Assembly (NCBI GenBank): GCA_038210245.1
Contig: JBBQWW010000050.1
Coordinates: 1-27,097 of the forward strand
Direction: 5' to 3'
Length of the DNA: 27,097 bases
Source: Bog-756 sp038210245
Lineage (GTDB): Bacteria > Actinomycetota > Acidimicrobiia > Acidimicrobiales > RAAP-2
Shown: piece after piece, positions 15,614 to 22,591 of the stretch
Numbering within the stretch: position 1 is the stretch's first letter
How the letters are laid out: the number at the start of each line of letters is the position of its first letter
Position numbers and translations under genes: made by a program
Notes under the pieces: model-generated
What the model saw: the letters and a program-made list of their open reading frames with translations, nothing else
Databases searched by the model: none
What the model was told of the DNA's origin: nothing

Positions 15614-16005
15614 GGCACCGACCGGATGGCGTCCGGCTCCCAAAAGGCCCGGAGCGAGGCGATCTTGTCATCGGATGACCGGCGGTAGATGTAGATGCCA
15701 TCCACCTCGACAGCCGAACCGCCCGGGAAGGTGATGCGGATGATCCCGACGTTGGCCGCCTCGTCGCCGCAGAGGAAGGACTGGCGGATGTCGAATCGGA
15801 TGGACTCGTTGGCGGCAATGACCGAGTCGTAGAAGGCGGCGATGCCCTCAGGGCCCCGGTGACCGCTCCCCTCCGGGTCGAACGCCGAGGGGCCGATGGG
15901 ATCCTCCACCACACCGTCCTCGGCGAACAGGGCCAGCCAGGCGGCGCGGTCACGTCCCTCAACGGCGGCCATCGACGCCTGCCCCAACTCGCGGGCGGTG
16001 ATCAC
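15610..16005 (-). CDS. SnoaL/NTF2-like protein
   Basis: Predicted 131-residue small alpha+beta-barrel protein of the NTF2/SnoaL superfamily. The helical start (ITARELGQASMAAVEGRDRA), the WLALFAEDGVVEDPIGPSAF stretch and the late VEVDGIYIYRR strand are characteristic. Members are isomerases, cyclases or ligand binders, and the pocket chemistry here is not clear. The GTG start overlaps the stop of the LLM oxidoreductase (GTGA), so it is the last gene of that minus-strand operon. NTF2-like genes also accompany the FAD/DUF1365/Cfa set in some Gram-negative bacteria, which makes its position against the 3' end of that operon notable. Confidence 0.85.
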   Translation of the reverse strand: MITARELGQASMAAVEGRDRAAWLALFAEDGVVEDPIGPSAFDPEGSGHRGPEGIAAFYDSVIAANESIRFDIRQSFLCGDEAANVGIIRITFPGGSAVEVDGIYIYRRSSDDKIASLRAFWEPDAIRSVP

Positions 16006-16877
16006 GACGGCAGCTTGCTGATCACGTCATCGGCGAATCGACGGAGATTGTCCAACTTGGTCTGCAGTACCTCGGTGTCCGGTCCCACGGCGTACGGCCA
16101 TCGGAAGCCCACGATGACGTCGGTGACGCCCTGCTCCTCGAGTCGGCGGATGCCGTCGGCAGAGTAGGCGTCAAGCGAGATGACATGGATCTCGAAGGGC
16201 CGGTCGGCGGTACCTTCCTCCTGTCGCAGCCGACCGAGCTGCTCGAGCAGGCCGGGGAGGTCGGCCGGATCGCCACCGCCGTGGAGCCAGCCGTCCGATC
16301 GGGCCGCCCGGCGCAGGGCCGGAGTGGCGTGTCCGCCCACCAGGATGGGGAGCGGCTCGGTGGGAGTCGGGCTGATCTTGATCGGGGGCAGGTCGAAGAC
16401 CTCGCCGTGGTACTCGAAGTACCCGCCGGCCGAAAGCCCCTGCACGATGGCCACGGCCTCGTCCATCCGCTTGCCGCGGCCCTCCCAGGGCACGTCAACC
16501 AACTCGTAGTCCTCGGGCCACGGGCTGGATCCGACACCGAGAAGGAGCCGGTTGTTGGTCATCACCGCCACCGACGTGGCCTGCTTGGCCACCAGCAGCG
16601 GGTGGCGCATGGGCAGCTTGAGGACGAAGGTAATGAACCGCAGACGCTCAGTGACGACGCCCAGGGCTGGAATGAGAGAGAAGGGCTCGATGAACGGTTT
16701 GTCCTCGAGGAACTCCCGAGTGTGGTCGGGCGAGAAAGGGTAGGTGGAGTCGGACTCCTTGGGATAGCAGAGGCTGTCGGGTATAACCATGCCGTCGTAG
16801 CCGGCGTCCTCGGCGGCCTGGGCCAACGGGACGTAGAACGCGGGGTCGACCATGGACTCGGCGTACGAGACGCGCAT
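16002..16877 (-). CDS. LLM-class F420-dependent oxidoreductase
   Basis: Predicted 291-residue luciferase-like TIM-barrel enzyme, probably using coenzyme F420 as most actinobacterial members do. Family features are the N-terminal AAEDAGYDGMVIPDS, the central LPMRHPLLVAKQATSVAVMT, the cofactor segment LLLGVGSSPWPEDYELV, and PLPILVGGHATPALRRAAR. The substrate is not predictable. The start follows GGGGGAG by seven bases. It lies three bases after the preceding unknown gene and is coupled through GTGA to the SnoaL-like gene, so the three are one operon. Confidence 0.92.
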   Translation of the reverse strand: MRVSYAESMVDPAFYVPLAQAAEDAGYDGMVIPDSLCYPKESDSTYPFSPDHTREFLEDKPFIEPFSLIPALGVVTERLRFITFVLKLPMRHPLLVAKQATSVAVMTNNRLLLGVGSSPWPEDYELVDVPWEGRGKRMDEAVAIVQGLSAGGYFEYHGEVFDLPPIKISPTPTEPLPILVGGHATPALRRAARSDGWLHGGGDPADLPGLLEQLGRLRQEEGTADRPFEIHVISLDAYSADGIRRLEEQGVTDVIVGFRWPYAVGPDTEVLQTKLDNLRRFADDVISKLPS

Positions 16878-16880
16878 CGC

Positions 16881-17240
16881 TCAGCTCCCCCACTCGATGT
16901 GGGCCCGCAGCGAGCCGTCGTCGGACGTCCAGCCCCTGGCGGTGGCGAACGCCACCATCCCCTCGAACTCGTCCTCCCACCCCGACCCGAGAGACATTCC
17001 GTCCTCCCGAGCGGCGTCCGACGCCAGGCGGCGCACGGCAGCGGTCGGGACCAGCACGTCCCCGTCCGGTCCTACGGTGCCCACACTGTGGACACTCAGG
17101 GCGGCGGCGAGGGCGCCGAGAGCACCGTCGGCAGGCCCGTCACCCGGATGGAGAGGAAGGGCATGCACGGAGAACCGCTCCATATCTTCACGCTCACGGA
17201 GCATGACACCCCCGGTGGAAAGATCCACTACTAGTTCCAA
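16881..17240 (-). CDS. Unknown protein, 119 residues
   Basis: I do not recognise the family. It is a small soluble-looking protein with a predicted beta-rich N-terminus, an alanine-rich helix around residues 40-50, and a C-terminal GWEDEFEGMVAFATARGW segment with two tryptophans. The start is a TTG at 17240, supported by AGGAG (17251-17255) ten bases upstream; no ATG or GTG in this frame has comparable spacing. It ends three bases before the LLM oxidoreductase start, so it probably works with that enzyme or is simply cotranscribed. Confidence 0.65.
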   Translation of the reverse strand: MELVVDLSTGGVMLREREDMERFSVHALPLHPGDGPADGALGALAAALSVHSVGTVGPDGDVLVPTAAVRRLASDAAREDGMSLGSGWEDEFEGMVAFATARGWTSDDGSLRAHIEWGS

Positions 17241-17307
17241 GACACCCCTACTCCTGACTGGATCGGACGGTGTCCCGGACCCTACCTCCTCCGGTTCCCG
17301 AGGCAAC

Positions 17308-17330
17308 ACCCACCAAGGGCACCGGTGGGT
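17308..17330 (-). promoter_or_regulatory. Hairpin between two operon genes
   Basis: ACCCACC (17308-17314) and GGTGGGT (17324-17330) form a perfect seven-pair stem with a nine-base loop, beginning at the last base of the stop codon of the upstream gene (TGA, 17332-17330). There is no T-run. It may slow or partly stop transcription, or protect the upstream mRNA. Confidence 0.4.
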
Positions 17331-17698
17331 CAGGACGGAGCGGCGCCCGGGACCCCGTTGGCCTTCAGGCGCTCGGCCACCCAGGAGATACCGTCGGGCT
17401 TGGCCATCTGATCGGGCCACCCGGCCAGGATGGACTCCACCTCGCCGAGCGAGGCGACGTAGCCAACCACCATTACCAGGACACGGTCGACGGGCATCTG
17501 CTCGACCTCACTGTCGCCGAAGGGGGTCCACGTGTCGACCTCGGGGATCAGCTCGAGCATCACGTAGAGCTCGCCGGTGTCCTCCACCCAGCTCAGCTCG
17601 TACCGGCTGCCCTTGGCATCGAACCAGTTGGTGCCCAACTCGACCTCGGCCGACTGTCGCCGACGCTCGTCGCTGCTGTAGAACTCCTCGATATCCAT
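17330..17698 (-). CDS. Unknown small protein, 122 residues
   Basis: No family is recognised with certainty. The N-terminus (MDIEEFYSSDERRRQSAEVE) is acidic and helical, followed by a Trp/Tyr-containing beta-rich part (YELSWVEDTGELYVMLE) and a C-terminal helix (VESILAGWPDQMAKPDG). No signal peptide, membrane segment or cysteine is seen. The ATG at 17698 follows GAGGAG by four to five bases. It heads the minus-strand run to the LLM oxidoreductase, separated from the next gene by 89 bases with a hairpin. Confidence 0.75.
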   Translation of the reverse strand: MDIEEFYSSDERRRQSAEVELGTNWFDAKGSRYELSWVEDTGELYVMLELIPEVDTWTPFGDSEVEQMPVDRVLVMVVGYVASLGEVESILAGWPDQMAKPDGISWVAERLKANGVPGAAPS

Positions 17699-18413
17699 GG
17701 TTCTCCTCGGTCGGCTCGGGGCCGAAAGTCTCGGCCTCAACCCCGAACGTTCGGTCAGCCGGGCCGCAGGGGCGGCGATCGTTGATCGAGGGGGTTGGCG
17801 GCCACGCCATCACCCCTCTGTCCGTGGCAGAGTAGCGCGTCGCTGCCTCGTCCCGGTCTCCCCACCGTCGACCATCGCCGTCCGTTGAAGCCGCGCCACA
17901 TCCTGACCGTCGAGTGCCTGGTTGCATTGGTTAGCCGAGGGCCAGACGTAAGAGGCCGAGCAGCCGGCCCGGGGCCGAGGCGATCCCTGCTGGTCGAACC
18001 CGGCAGCCCATAGGACGCTCACGGAGAGCACGTTGTCGGTGGCAGGATCACGAAGCCACGCCAGCAGTGAAGGGGTGGGAACACGAGACCGCTGGTCGTG
18101 ACGGGCCGGGGGTCGTCACTGGCCGCGACCGTGACCTGAGCTCGGGCCCGAGTGCAACGGCTGGCGGCTGGCGGCCAAGGACGGTGGGGTGTTCGCCCTC
18201 ATCGATGTCGCATTGACCAGATAGCGGGTCGGGAGCCCGCCAACGGCGGTGATGAGCATGGTCGGCAGCCACACCTCGCGTCAAGGTGGTGCCGGGGTCC
18301 TCGCCACCCCCACTGTCGCAGTAGTCCCGGGTCCCCGGCCGTGCACTCCACCTCCGTGCCGGAGGCCCTCCATGAGGCCCCACTTTCTGTCCGCGTGCCT
18401 CGTCCAAACCGAA
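17699..18413. other. 715-base gap with no convincing gene
   Basis: Open frames on both strands here are Arg/Pro/Ser-rich, lack ribosome-binding sites and do not look like any family I know. The stretch holds a perfect 12-base palindrome CTCGGGCCCGAG (18141-18152) and the upstream region of the 17698 gene. It may contain decayed coding sequence, but I cannot identify a source. Confidence 0.5.
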
Positions 18414-19085
18414 TCAGAGGCCGCCGATGCCCTGGCCGATCAGGACGACACCGAAGACCGTGAACAGCACGGACATCACGGTGGCATTGTTCTGCCGCAG
18501 CCACTCGCTCCAGCTGTTGAGGACGCCAGGGGCCCGATCGCCCAAGACCAGTGTGACCAGGATGGGGGCGGCCACACCCAGTGCGGCGATGATCACGTAG
18601 ACGGCCATCGCTGCAATCGCCTGGCCGGTCGGCAGACCTCCCGAAGCGATGGTGGCGGCGGCGGCCACCGCCATGACGATGTTCTTCGGATTGACGGCAC
18701 CAAGGGCCACCCCGGCTCCGAAGGCCTTGGCCGGGGTGGCGTCGGCCAAGCCATCCATCCATGTGGGCATCGACGCCTGCTCGCCGAACCGAGGACGACC
18801 GCGGAACTTTCGCACCGCCGCCATCAAAAGGTAGGCGCCCAGGACGAGCTTGAGTACCCCGCCCCATCGCCCGTGCCCGGACCCGGCCGACAGATCTGCC
18901 GCCCCCGCTAAGACCACCAGCGCCCCCAGCACCCCTCCAACGCCGAGCACGAATCCGACCAGGAATCTGGTGGCACCGGCCAGAGGCCTGGCCGAAAACA
19001 GCAGGAGAATGGCCGGAAGGATGTTGAGCGGCGAGATGGTCACGACGAGGGCCAATGGAAGCAGCGCCCCGATCACTACCTTCAT
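18414..19085 (-). CDS. GAP-family (Sap-like) membrane protein
   Basis: Predicted 223-residue inner-membrane protein with about six hydrophobic helices. The N-terminus PLALVVTISPLNILPAILLL and the later VALGAVNPKNIVMAV are typical of the GAP/Sap group (named for mycobacterial lipid-export helpers encoded beside glycolipid genes), which resembles LysE-like transporters. It may help move a lipid or small solute across the membrane; the substrate is not known. The ATG at 19085 follows GAGGAGGG with about four bases spacing; the frame is open further upstream but without signal. It stands alone on this strand. Confidence 0.85.
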   Translation of the reverse strand: MKVVIGALLPLALVVTISPLNILPAILLLFSARPLAGATRFLVGFVLGVGGVLGALVVLAGAADLSAGSGHGRWGGVLKLVLGAYLLMAAVRKFRGRPRFGEQASMPTWMDGLADATPAKAFGAGVALGAVNPKNIVMAVAAAATIASGGLPTGQAIAAMAVYVIIAALGVAAPILVTLVLGDRAPGVLNSWSEWLRQNNATVMSVLFTVFGVVLIGQGIGGL

Positions 19086-19410
19086 CTCACCCTCCTCTTC
19101 GCCGGCCACAGCCTCATCGACGTCGAAACCACCCGGCCGCACCGGTTGCCCGGGAACGGCACCATCACACCGCAGAGGTCCTTGGTGCAGCAACTACCGT
19201 GGGCTGTGCCGACGACGAGCACGCATGCACCGAGAACACTCACGGCGGCCCCTCCGGCACAGGACAGGGCTCGGCTCGCTGCGACCGGCAAGATCCGCGG
19301 AGGGGCGGGCACCAGTTGGGATGGAGGAACGTCCACACTCACCAGTATCGATCGGGTGCTCAAGGTGTGCTGACTGCCGCAGCCTCACAACGCAGCCAAC
19401 GTTGGGGCCC
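19086..19410. other. Intergenic stretch between GAP protein and hydrolase gene
   Basis: This stretch holds the upstream region of the GAP-family gene. A minus-strand frame (19082-19363) encodes a Cys-containing, partly hydrophobic peptide, but it has only a TTG start without ribosome-binding site and overlaps the GAP gene start. I see nothing else. Confidence 0.45.
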
Positions 19411-19439
19411 TTGCGCTCTATTGTAGCGATCACTACACT
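19411..19439 (+). promoter_or_regulatory. Promoter of the epoxide-hydrolase-like gene
   Basis: TTGCGC (19411-19416) and TACACT (19434-19439) are separated by 17 bases. The -10 overlaps the first palindromic operator, so binding of a repressor would block it. A second TACACT at 19459-19464 ends the second operator and could serve as an alternative -10. Confidence 0.5.
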
Positions 19440-19462
19440 TCGTCGATGTAGCGATCGCTACA
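19422..19462. promoter_or_regulatory. Twin palindromic operator, TetR-like
   Basis: TGTAGCGATCGCTACA at 19447-19462 is a perfect 16-base palindrome. TGTAGCGATCACTACA at 19422-19437 is the same with one change. Both are followed by CTT, and they are 25 bases apart. Palindromes of this size over a promoter are typical of TetR-family repressors, but no regulator gene lies in the window. Confidence 0.75.
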
Positions 19463-19476
19463 CTTGCAAAGGAAGC

Positions 19477-19878
19477 ATGGGCGTGACCACCCGCACCGCA
19501 GGAATTGACGTGATTCGGTCCTTTCTCAAAGCCATGGAGCCAGGCGACTACGACAAAGCCATGGCCCTGGTTGGACCGGACTGCGTGTACGTGAACGTTC
19601 CGATCTCCGAGATCACCGTGGTCGGACCAGAGGCGATGCGAGGCCTGCTCGAGCCATTCTTTGCCCCCGTCTTGGAGAACGAGTTCGTGGTCCGGACGAT
19701 GGTGTGTGACGGATCGGTCGTAGTGGTCGAGCGGACAGATAGACATCGCTTGGAGGGTGGATGGATCGAGCTGCCCGTCGTTGGGGTATTCGAGGTGGTC
19801 AACGGACTCATTGTCTCGTGGCGCGACTACTTCGATCCTGCGGTGCTCTCACCGTTGTTCGACGCCTTGGCGTCCTAA
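19477..19878 (+). CDS. Limonene-epoxide-hydrolase-family protein
   Basis: Predicted 133-residue enzyme of the LEH branch of the SnoaL-like fold, which adds water to an epoxide. Residues matching the known active site are all visible: Tyr38 and Asn40 (YVN), Arg86 and Asp88 (RTD), and Trp115 and Asp117 (WRD), equivalent to Tyr53/Asn55, Arg99/Asp101 and Trp130/Asp132 of the Rhodococcus enzyme. The substrate could be a terpene, sterol or lipid epoxide. The start at 19477 follows AAAGGA. It is a single gene under a strong-looking operator pair. Its GC (36 of 60 in one sampled line) is lower than the lipid operon (44 of 60). Confidence 0.88.
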   Translation: MGVTTRTAGIDVIRSFLKAMEPGDYDKAMALVGPDCVYVNVPISEITVVGPEAMRGLLEPFFAPVLENEFVVRTMVCDGSVVVVERTDRHRLEGGWIELPVVGVFEVVNGLIVSWRDYFDPAVLSPLFDALAS

Positions 19879-19975
19879 CTGCATAGGGCATTGCCGGTCG
19901 ATCGGTATGTAGGAGCGGGGCTGTGCAACTACCGGAACTGAGTACAGGATCACCCGAACCTTCACATTGAATGCG

Positions 19976-20048
19976 TGGGGCAGGCAGGGATCGAACCTGC
20001 GACCGAGGGATTATGAGTCCCCTGCTCTGACCACTGAGCTACTGCCCC
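19976..20048 (-). tRNA. tRNA-Met (anticodon CAU)
   Basis: The minus strand folds as a 73-base tRNA. Acceptor GGGGCAG pairs with CTGCCCC, the anticodon loop is CTCATAA (CAT), the T-loop is TTCGATC and the discriminator is A. A G1-C72 pair argues against the initiator. A CAT anticodon may also be a lysidine-modified Ile tRNA; sequence alone leans to elongator Met. No CCA is encoded. Confidence 0.9.
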
Positions 20049-20153
20049 ACGGGTGAACGCACACTACCTACTCCCGTACATCGGCTGAGGGAGACGCCTG
20101 CCGGGCTACCAGCCTCGTCGTTACCGCCGGAGTGACGCCCAGCTGTTCTAGCC

Positions 20154-21050
20154 TCACTCGCTTACCTGATGAACTACTGCCGCCACGAACCGATCGGCGG
20201 CTCCGGCGGCCACGGGGAGGAAGAAGGAGGGCTCGTTCAACTCCACCTCGAGCACCAGATCCTGGCCGTCGGCCGCTCTCACCACATCGATTCGGGCATA
20301 GAGGAGGGCCTCCGCTGCCCCGAACCGCTCACTGGCGATTCGGGCAACCACCCGGTAGGCGGCGGTCACCACCCGCTCCTGTTCCACGGTCAGCGCCACT
20401 GCCTCCACCCGCTCCTGGTAGCCGTCGCTCTGGAAGCCCCCACCGAGGGCCAATATGGGACCCTTACGGAAGGCATGGGAGATCTCCCCTCCGAACAGAA
20501 CGGCGCTCACTTCGCCGTCAGTAGCCACCGACGGCACTGCCGGTTGGATCATGACCGGTATGCCCCCGGCGAGAATCGTCCGGGCCAGCCTCGTCGCTTC
20601 GGGGTCACCGGCTCGGAATCGTCCGGTATCGACGCTTCCGGCCGAGATCGCCGGCTTGACCACCATCTGCCCGGTCATCGACTTGAGAGCAGCCACCAGC
20701 TCATCGTCGGACATGGCGATTCGGGTGGAGATGACTGGCACCCCGGCGATTCCCAGTTCGAGTAGATATCGCTTGTCGATGTTCCACTCCACTACGGCTG
20801 CCGGATTTCGGAGCGTGCCGAGCTGGTCCATGGCCTCGAGCCATTGGCAGTACTCACCCAGTCGGGGTACGTAGTCCCATGCGGATCGAATGACCACCAG
20901 GTCGTACCGACGCCACTCGACGGAAGGATCCCACCAGACACAGTGGTCGAGGGCGATCCCAGCCGTGGCGAAGGCTGCCACATGCAGTGCACGGTCTGCG
21001 TCCGCGTTGCCAAGCACCTCAGGGGTCGTGGTGGCGAAGGCGATATGCAC
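20154..21050 (-). CDS. ATP-grasp enzyme, DcsG-like
   Basis: Predicted 298-residue ATP-dependent ligase of the ATP-grasp fold. The pattern matches proteins like O-ureido-D-serine cyclo-ligase DcsG: RSAWDYVPRLGEYCQWLE near the N-terminus, lysine in VVKPAISAGSVDTGRF, a hinge and ATP segment MIQPAVPSVATDGEVS, GGEISHAFRKG, and the metal-binding ELNEPSFFL near the end. Such enzymes join a carboxylate to an amine or hydroxyl group with ATP. No D-cycloserine genes are seen nearby, so the substrate is open. The start is a GTG at 21050; TACAGT lies eight bases upstream and no ribosome-binding site is seen, so the mRNA may be near leaderless. Confidence 0.82.
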   Translation of the reverse strand: MHIAFATTTPEVLGNADADRALHVAAFATAGIALDHCVWWDPSVEWRRYDLVVIRSAWDYVPRLGEYCQWLEAMDQLGTLRNPAAVVEWNIDKRYLLELGIAGVPVISTRIAMSDDELVAALKSMTGQMVVKPAISAGSVDTGRFRAGDPEATRLARTILAGGIPVMIQPAVPSVATDGEVSAVLFGGEISHAFRKGPILALGGGFQSDGYQERVEAVALTVEQERVVTAAYRVVARIASERFGAAEALLYARIDVVRAADGQDLVLEVELNEPSFFLPVAAGAADRFVAAVVHQVSE

Positions 21051-21058
21051 GACCGGTC

Positions 21059-21064
21059 ACTGTA
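21059..21064 (-). promoter_or_regulatory. Candidate -10 box for the ATP-grasp gene
   Basis: TACAGT on the minus strand is followed by eight bases and then the GTG start at 21050. The spacing suits a start at or just before the start codon. There is no clear -35. Confidence 0.35.
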
Positions 21065-21146
21065 CCGGGCTGGGTCAATAGGTTCTGCTCCGCCACTCAC
21101 CTCAGCGGTGACCCGGGCCAGACCGGATGGAGGGACAACCTTGCGC

Positions 21147-21308
21147 TCAGGCGTGGTGCGGTGGCCGCTCATGTCGCTGCTGTTCCATCCAGCAACGATC
21201 GCAGTCCTCGCAGGAGGGAGCACCTCCTGAACGGTGACGATCGGTGCGGACATGAACTCCCAGATGTCCGCAGACGGCGCAGTTCGAAGTCGAGTCGTCG
21301 CTGCTCAT
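21147..21308 (-). CDS. Possible small zinc-binding protein, 53 residues
   Basis: The translation has CAVC at 10-13 and CEDCDRC at 33-39, a spacing that could hold a zinc ion, with a very hydrophilic His/Arg-rich remainder. The start is the ATG at 21308 with no good ribosome-binding site. Third-position GC is moderate (about 60% by hand count). It would be read in the same direction as the ATP-grasp gene, 96 bases upstream of it. I cannot name a family. The cysteine pattern is the main support. Confidence 0.42.
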   Translation of the reverse strand: MSSDDSTSNCAVCGHLGVHVRTDRHRSGGAPSCEDCDRCWMEQQRHERPPHHA

Positions 21309-21560
21309 AGCCCCGAGGAAAGGACTCGAACGCTCCACCTGGGCAAAACACCAGGCCACCATGCTCGGACTTCGGCCATTCAATCACACGCCCACCAGCG
21401 CGGCCGAGCACACTTGGGGAAGGGGAAGACCGATGATCGCCCGCCGACATCAGTGGGCCACCAGCTGTTCATGATGATGGGCTGCGGTCCTGGCGACATG
21501 ACGTTCTTCAAACTGCGCATCATCGAGTCAGCACCGAGAAGACCTCATCGGGCCAGCGAT

Positions 21561-21566
21561 TACCAT
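21561..21566 (+). promoter_or_regulatory. Candidate -10 box of a leaderless small gene
   Basis: TACCAT is followed by TCGCCC and then the ATG at 21573, giving TANNNT-N6-ATG. This is the best start signal for the small membrane gene, which has no ribosome-binding site. Confidence 0.38.
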
Positions 21567-21572
21567 TCGCCC

Positions 21573-21752
21573 ATGGCGACGTGGATCCTCATTGGCGGAA
21601 CCGTCGCCCTGGTCCTGATTTTGTGCGGCGCGATGCTGCTGGTTCTCTGGTTCACCCGGGACGGAGCCGAGGACAGCATCCGGATGCCCCGCTTCAGAAG
21701 ATTGGGTGTCAGCGGCGATGACGAGCCGGAGACTCCCCTCACCGACGACTGA
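21573..21752 (+). CDS. Small single-span membrane protein, 59 residues
   Basis: A short N-terminus is followed by one long hydrophobic helix (about residues 3-27: WILIGGTVALVLILCGAMLL and on) and a charged, acidic C-terminal tail. The Arg-rich juxtamembrane stretch suggests the tail stays in the cytoplasm. No family is recognised. The frame is open far upstream, but only the part from 21573 looks like protein. There is no ribosome-binding site; a TACCAT box six bases upstream supports leaderless expression. Confidence 0.6.
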   Translation: MATWILIGGTVALVLILCGAMLLVLWFTRDGAEDSIRMPRFRRLGVSGDDEPETPLTDD

Positions 21753-21859
21753 CGGCCACCACGGACCGAGTGGTCCACTCACGGCCGCGGATGACTCTCT
21801 GCCACCCACTGCGGTGCGAAACGTGGTGAAGGCGAGCGGAACGAGATCGTGTCCGCGGC

Positions 21860-22117
21860 TTACGCCAGTCGCTTGGCCTCAGCCAGTCCGCTGGCGCTGT
21901 AGACACCTTCGGGAAACACCGCATCCCATGCGTCCCGTACGCCACGGAAGTCCTCACTGGGTCCGTAGGCGGCTCGAGCCGCGGCCACCACCTCGTCCCG
22001 ACGGGCGGCGACGGCGGCGCCCGAGGCGAACTCGAGCTCAGTGTCGATCTGGTCGACGGACTCGGCGAAGCGGCGTTGGTGGCCGATCAAACGAATGGCG
22101 CTGGCTGGGGGCGTCAT
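21860..22117 (-). CDS. Small soluble protein of unknown function, 85 residues
   Basis: Predicted to be mainly helical and rich in Ala, Arg and Glu (RDEVVAAARAAYGPSEDF), with a C-terminal WDAVFPEGVYSASGLAEAKRL. No signal, membrane segment or cysteine is present. The ATG at 22117 is preceded by AAGGAA at seven bases, which favours it over an ATG sixteen codons upstream. I do not recognise a family. It stands alone on the minus strand. Confidence 0.65.
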   Translation of the reverse strand: MTPPASAIRLIGHQRRFAESVDQIDTELEFASGAAVAARRDEVVAAARAAYGPSEDFRGVRDAWDAVFPEGVYSASGLAEAKRLA

Positions 22118-22591
22118 GGAGAGGTTCCTTCTCGTTGGCGGGGAATGCTGAGAGTCCAGGGCCATGGACCATTGTGCGGTGCCGACTCCGGGCAGTCCCT
22201 ACCGTAGCGTTGGACCAGAGCGACCAACGCCGGACTGCCTGCCGGGGCTGACTCTCCTCGCCCTCAGAGGCATGGGAGTAGTGCATCGGTCGTGATGTCC
22301 AGTGGCGACCACGCGGCTGTCAATTGGGTCTACAGCGGACCCAGACTTCCTCAGGATTTCCATAGAAGTCCATTACGCCCCAACCCTCGTCTGGCCTGAA
22401 GAACCTCACCCGACCCCGGACCGTCGACTCGCTCGCAGCGATCGTACGGTCAAACGGTCACCACCGGGCTCGGGTGCCGGTCGGGAAGCACTCCGGGCCC
22501 GGTTGCGCCGCTCGAACCCGATCGCCCGGTGAATCCGGGATCTGATGATGGTACTTTGATCCGCAACGCCACCCGGGAGGACTATTTCGCC
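22118..22591. other. 474-base gap between small gene and hemerythrin
   Basis: No convincing gene is present. A GTG-initiated frame at 22302-22532 has no ribosome-binding site and an unremarkable Arg-rich translation. A perfect inverted repeat GCGTTGG/CCAACGC (22207-22230, ten-base loop) could be an operator or mRNA hairpin for the small gene at 21860. Confidence 0.5.

Noticed and set aside
10728..16005. Light- or singlet-oxygen-sensing regulator beside the lipid genes
   Set aside because: No MerR/LitR, sigma-E/ChrR or photolyase gene is present in the window, so such control is only an analogy.
18048..18867. Minus-strand frames resembling a broken transposase
   Set aside because: Rich in Arg, Pro and Gly, with no DDE or other motif; the right part is a shadow of the GAP-family gene.
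19082..19363. Cys-containing minus-strand frame
   Set aside because: TTG start without ribosome-binding site, and it overlaps the start of the GAP-family gene in another frame.
21309..21400. tRNA-like sequence with a TTCGAGT loop
   Set aside because: The T stem does not pair and the possible anticodon loop has eight bases; no acceptor stem was found.
22302..22532. 76-residue plus-strand frame before the hemerythrin
   Set aside because: GTG start without ribosome-binding site or TANNNT box; the translation looks random and Arg-rich.
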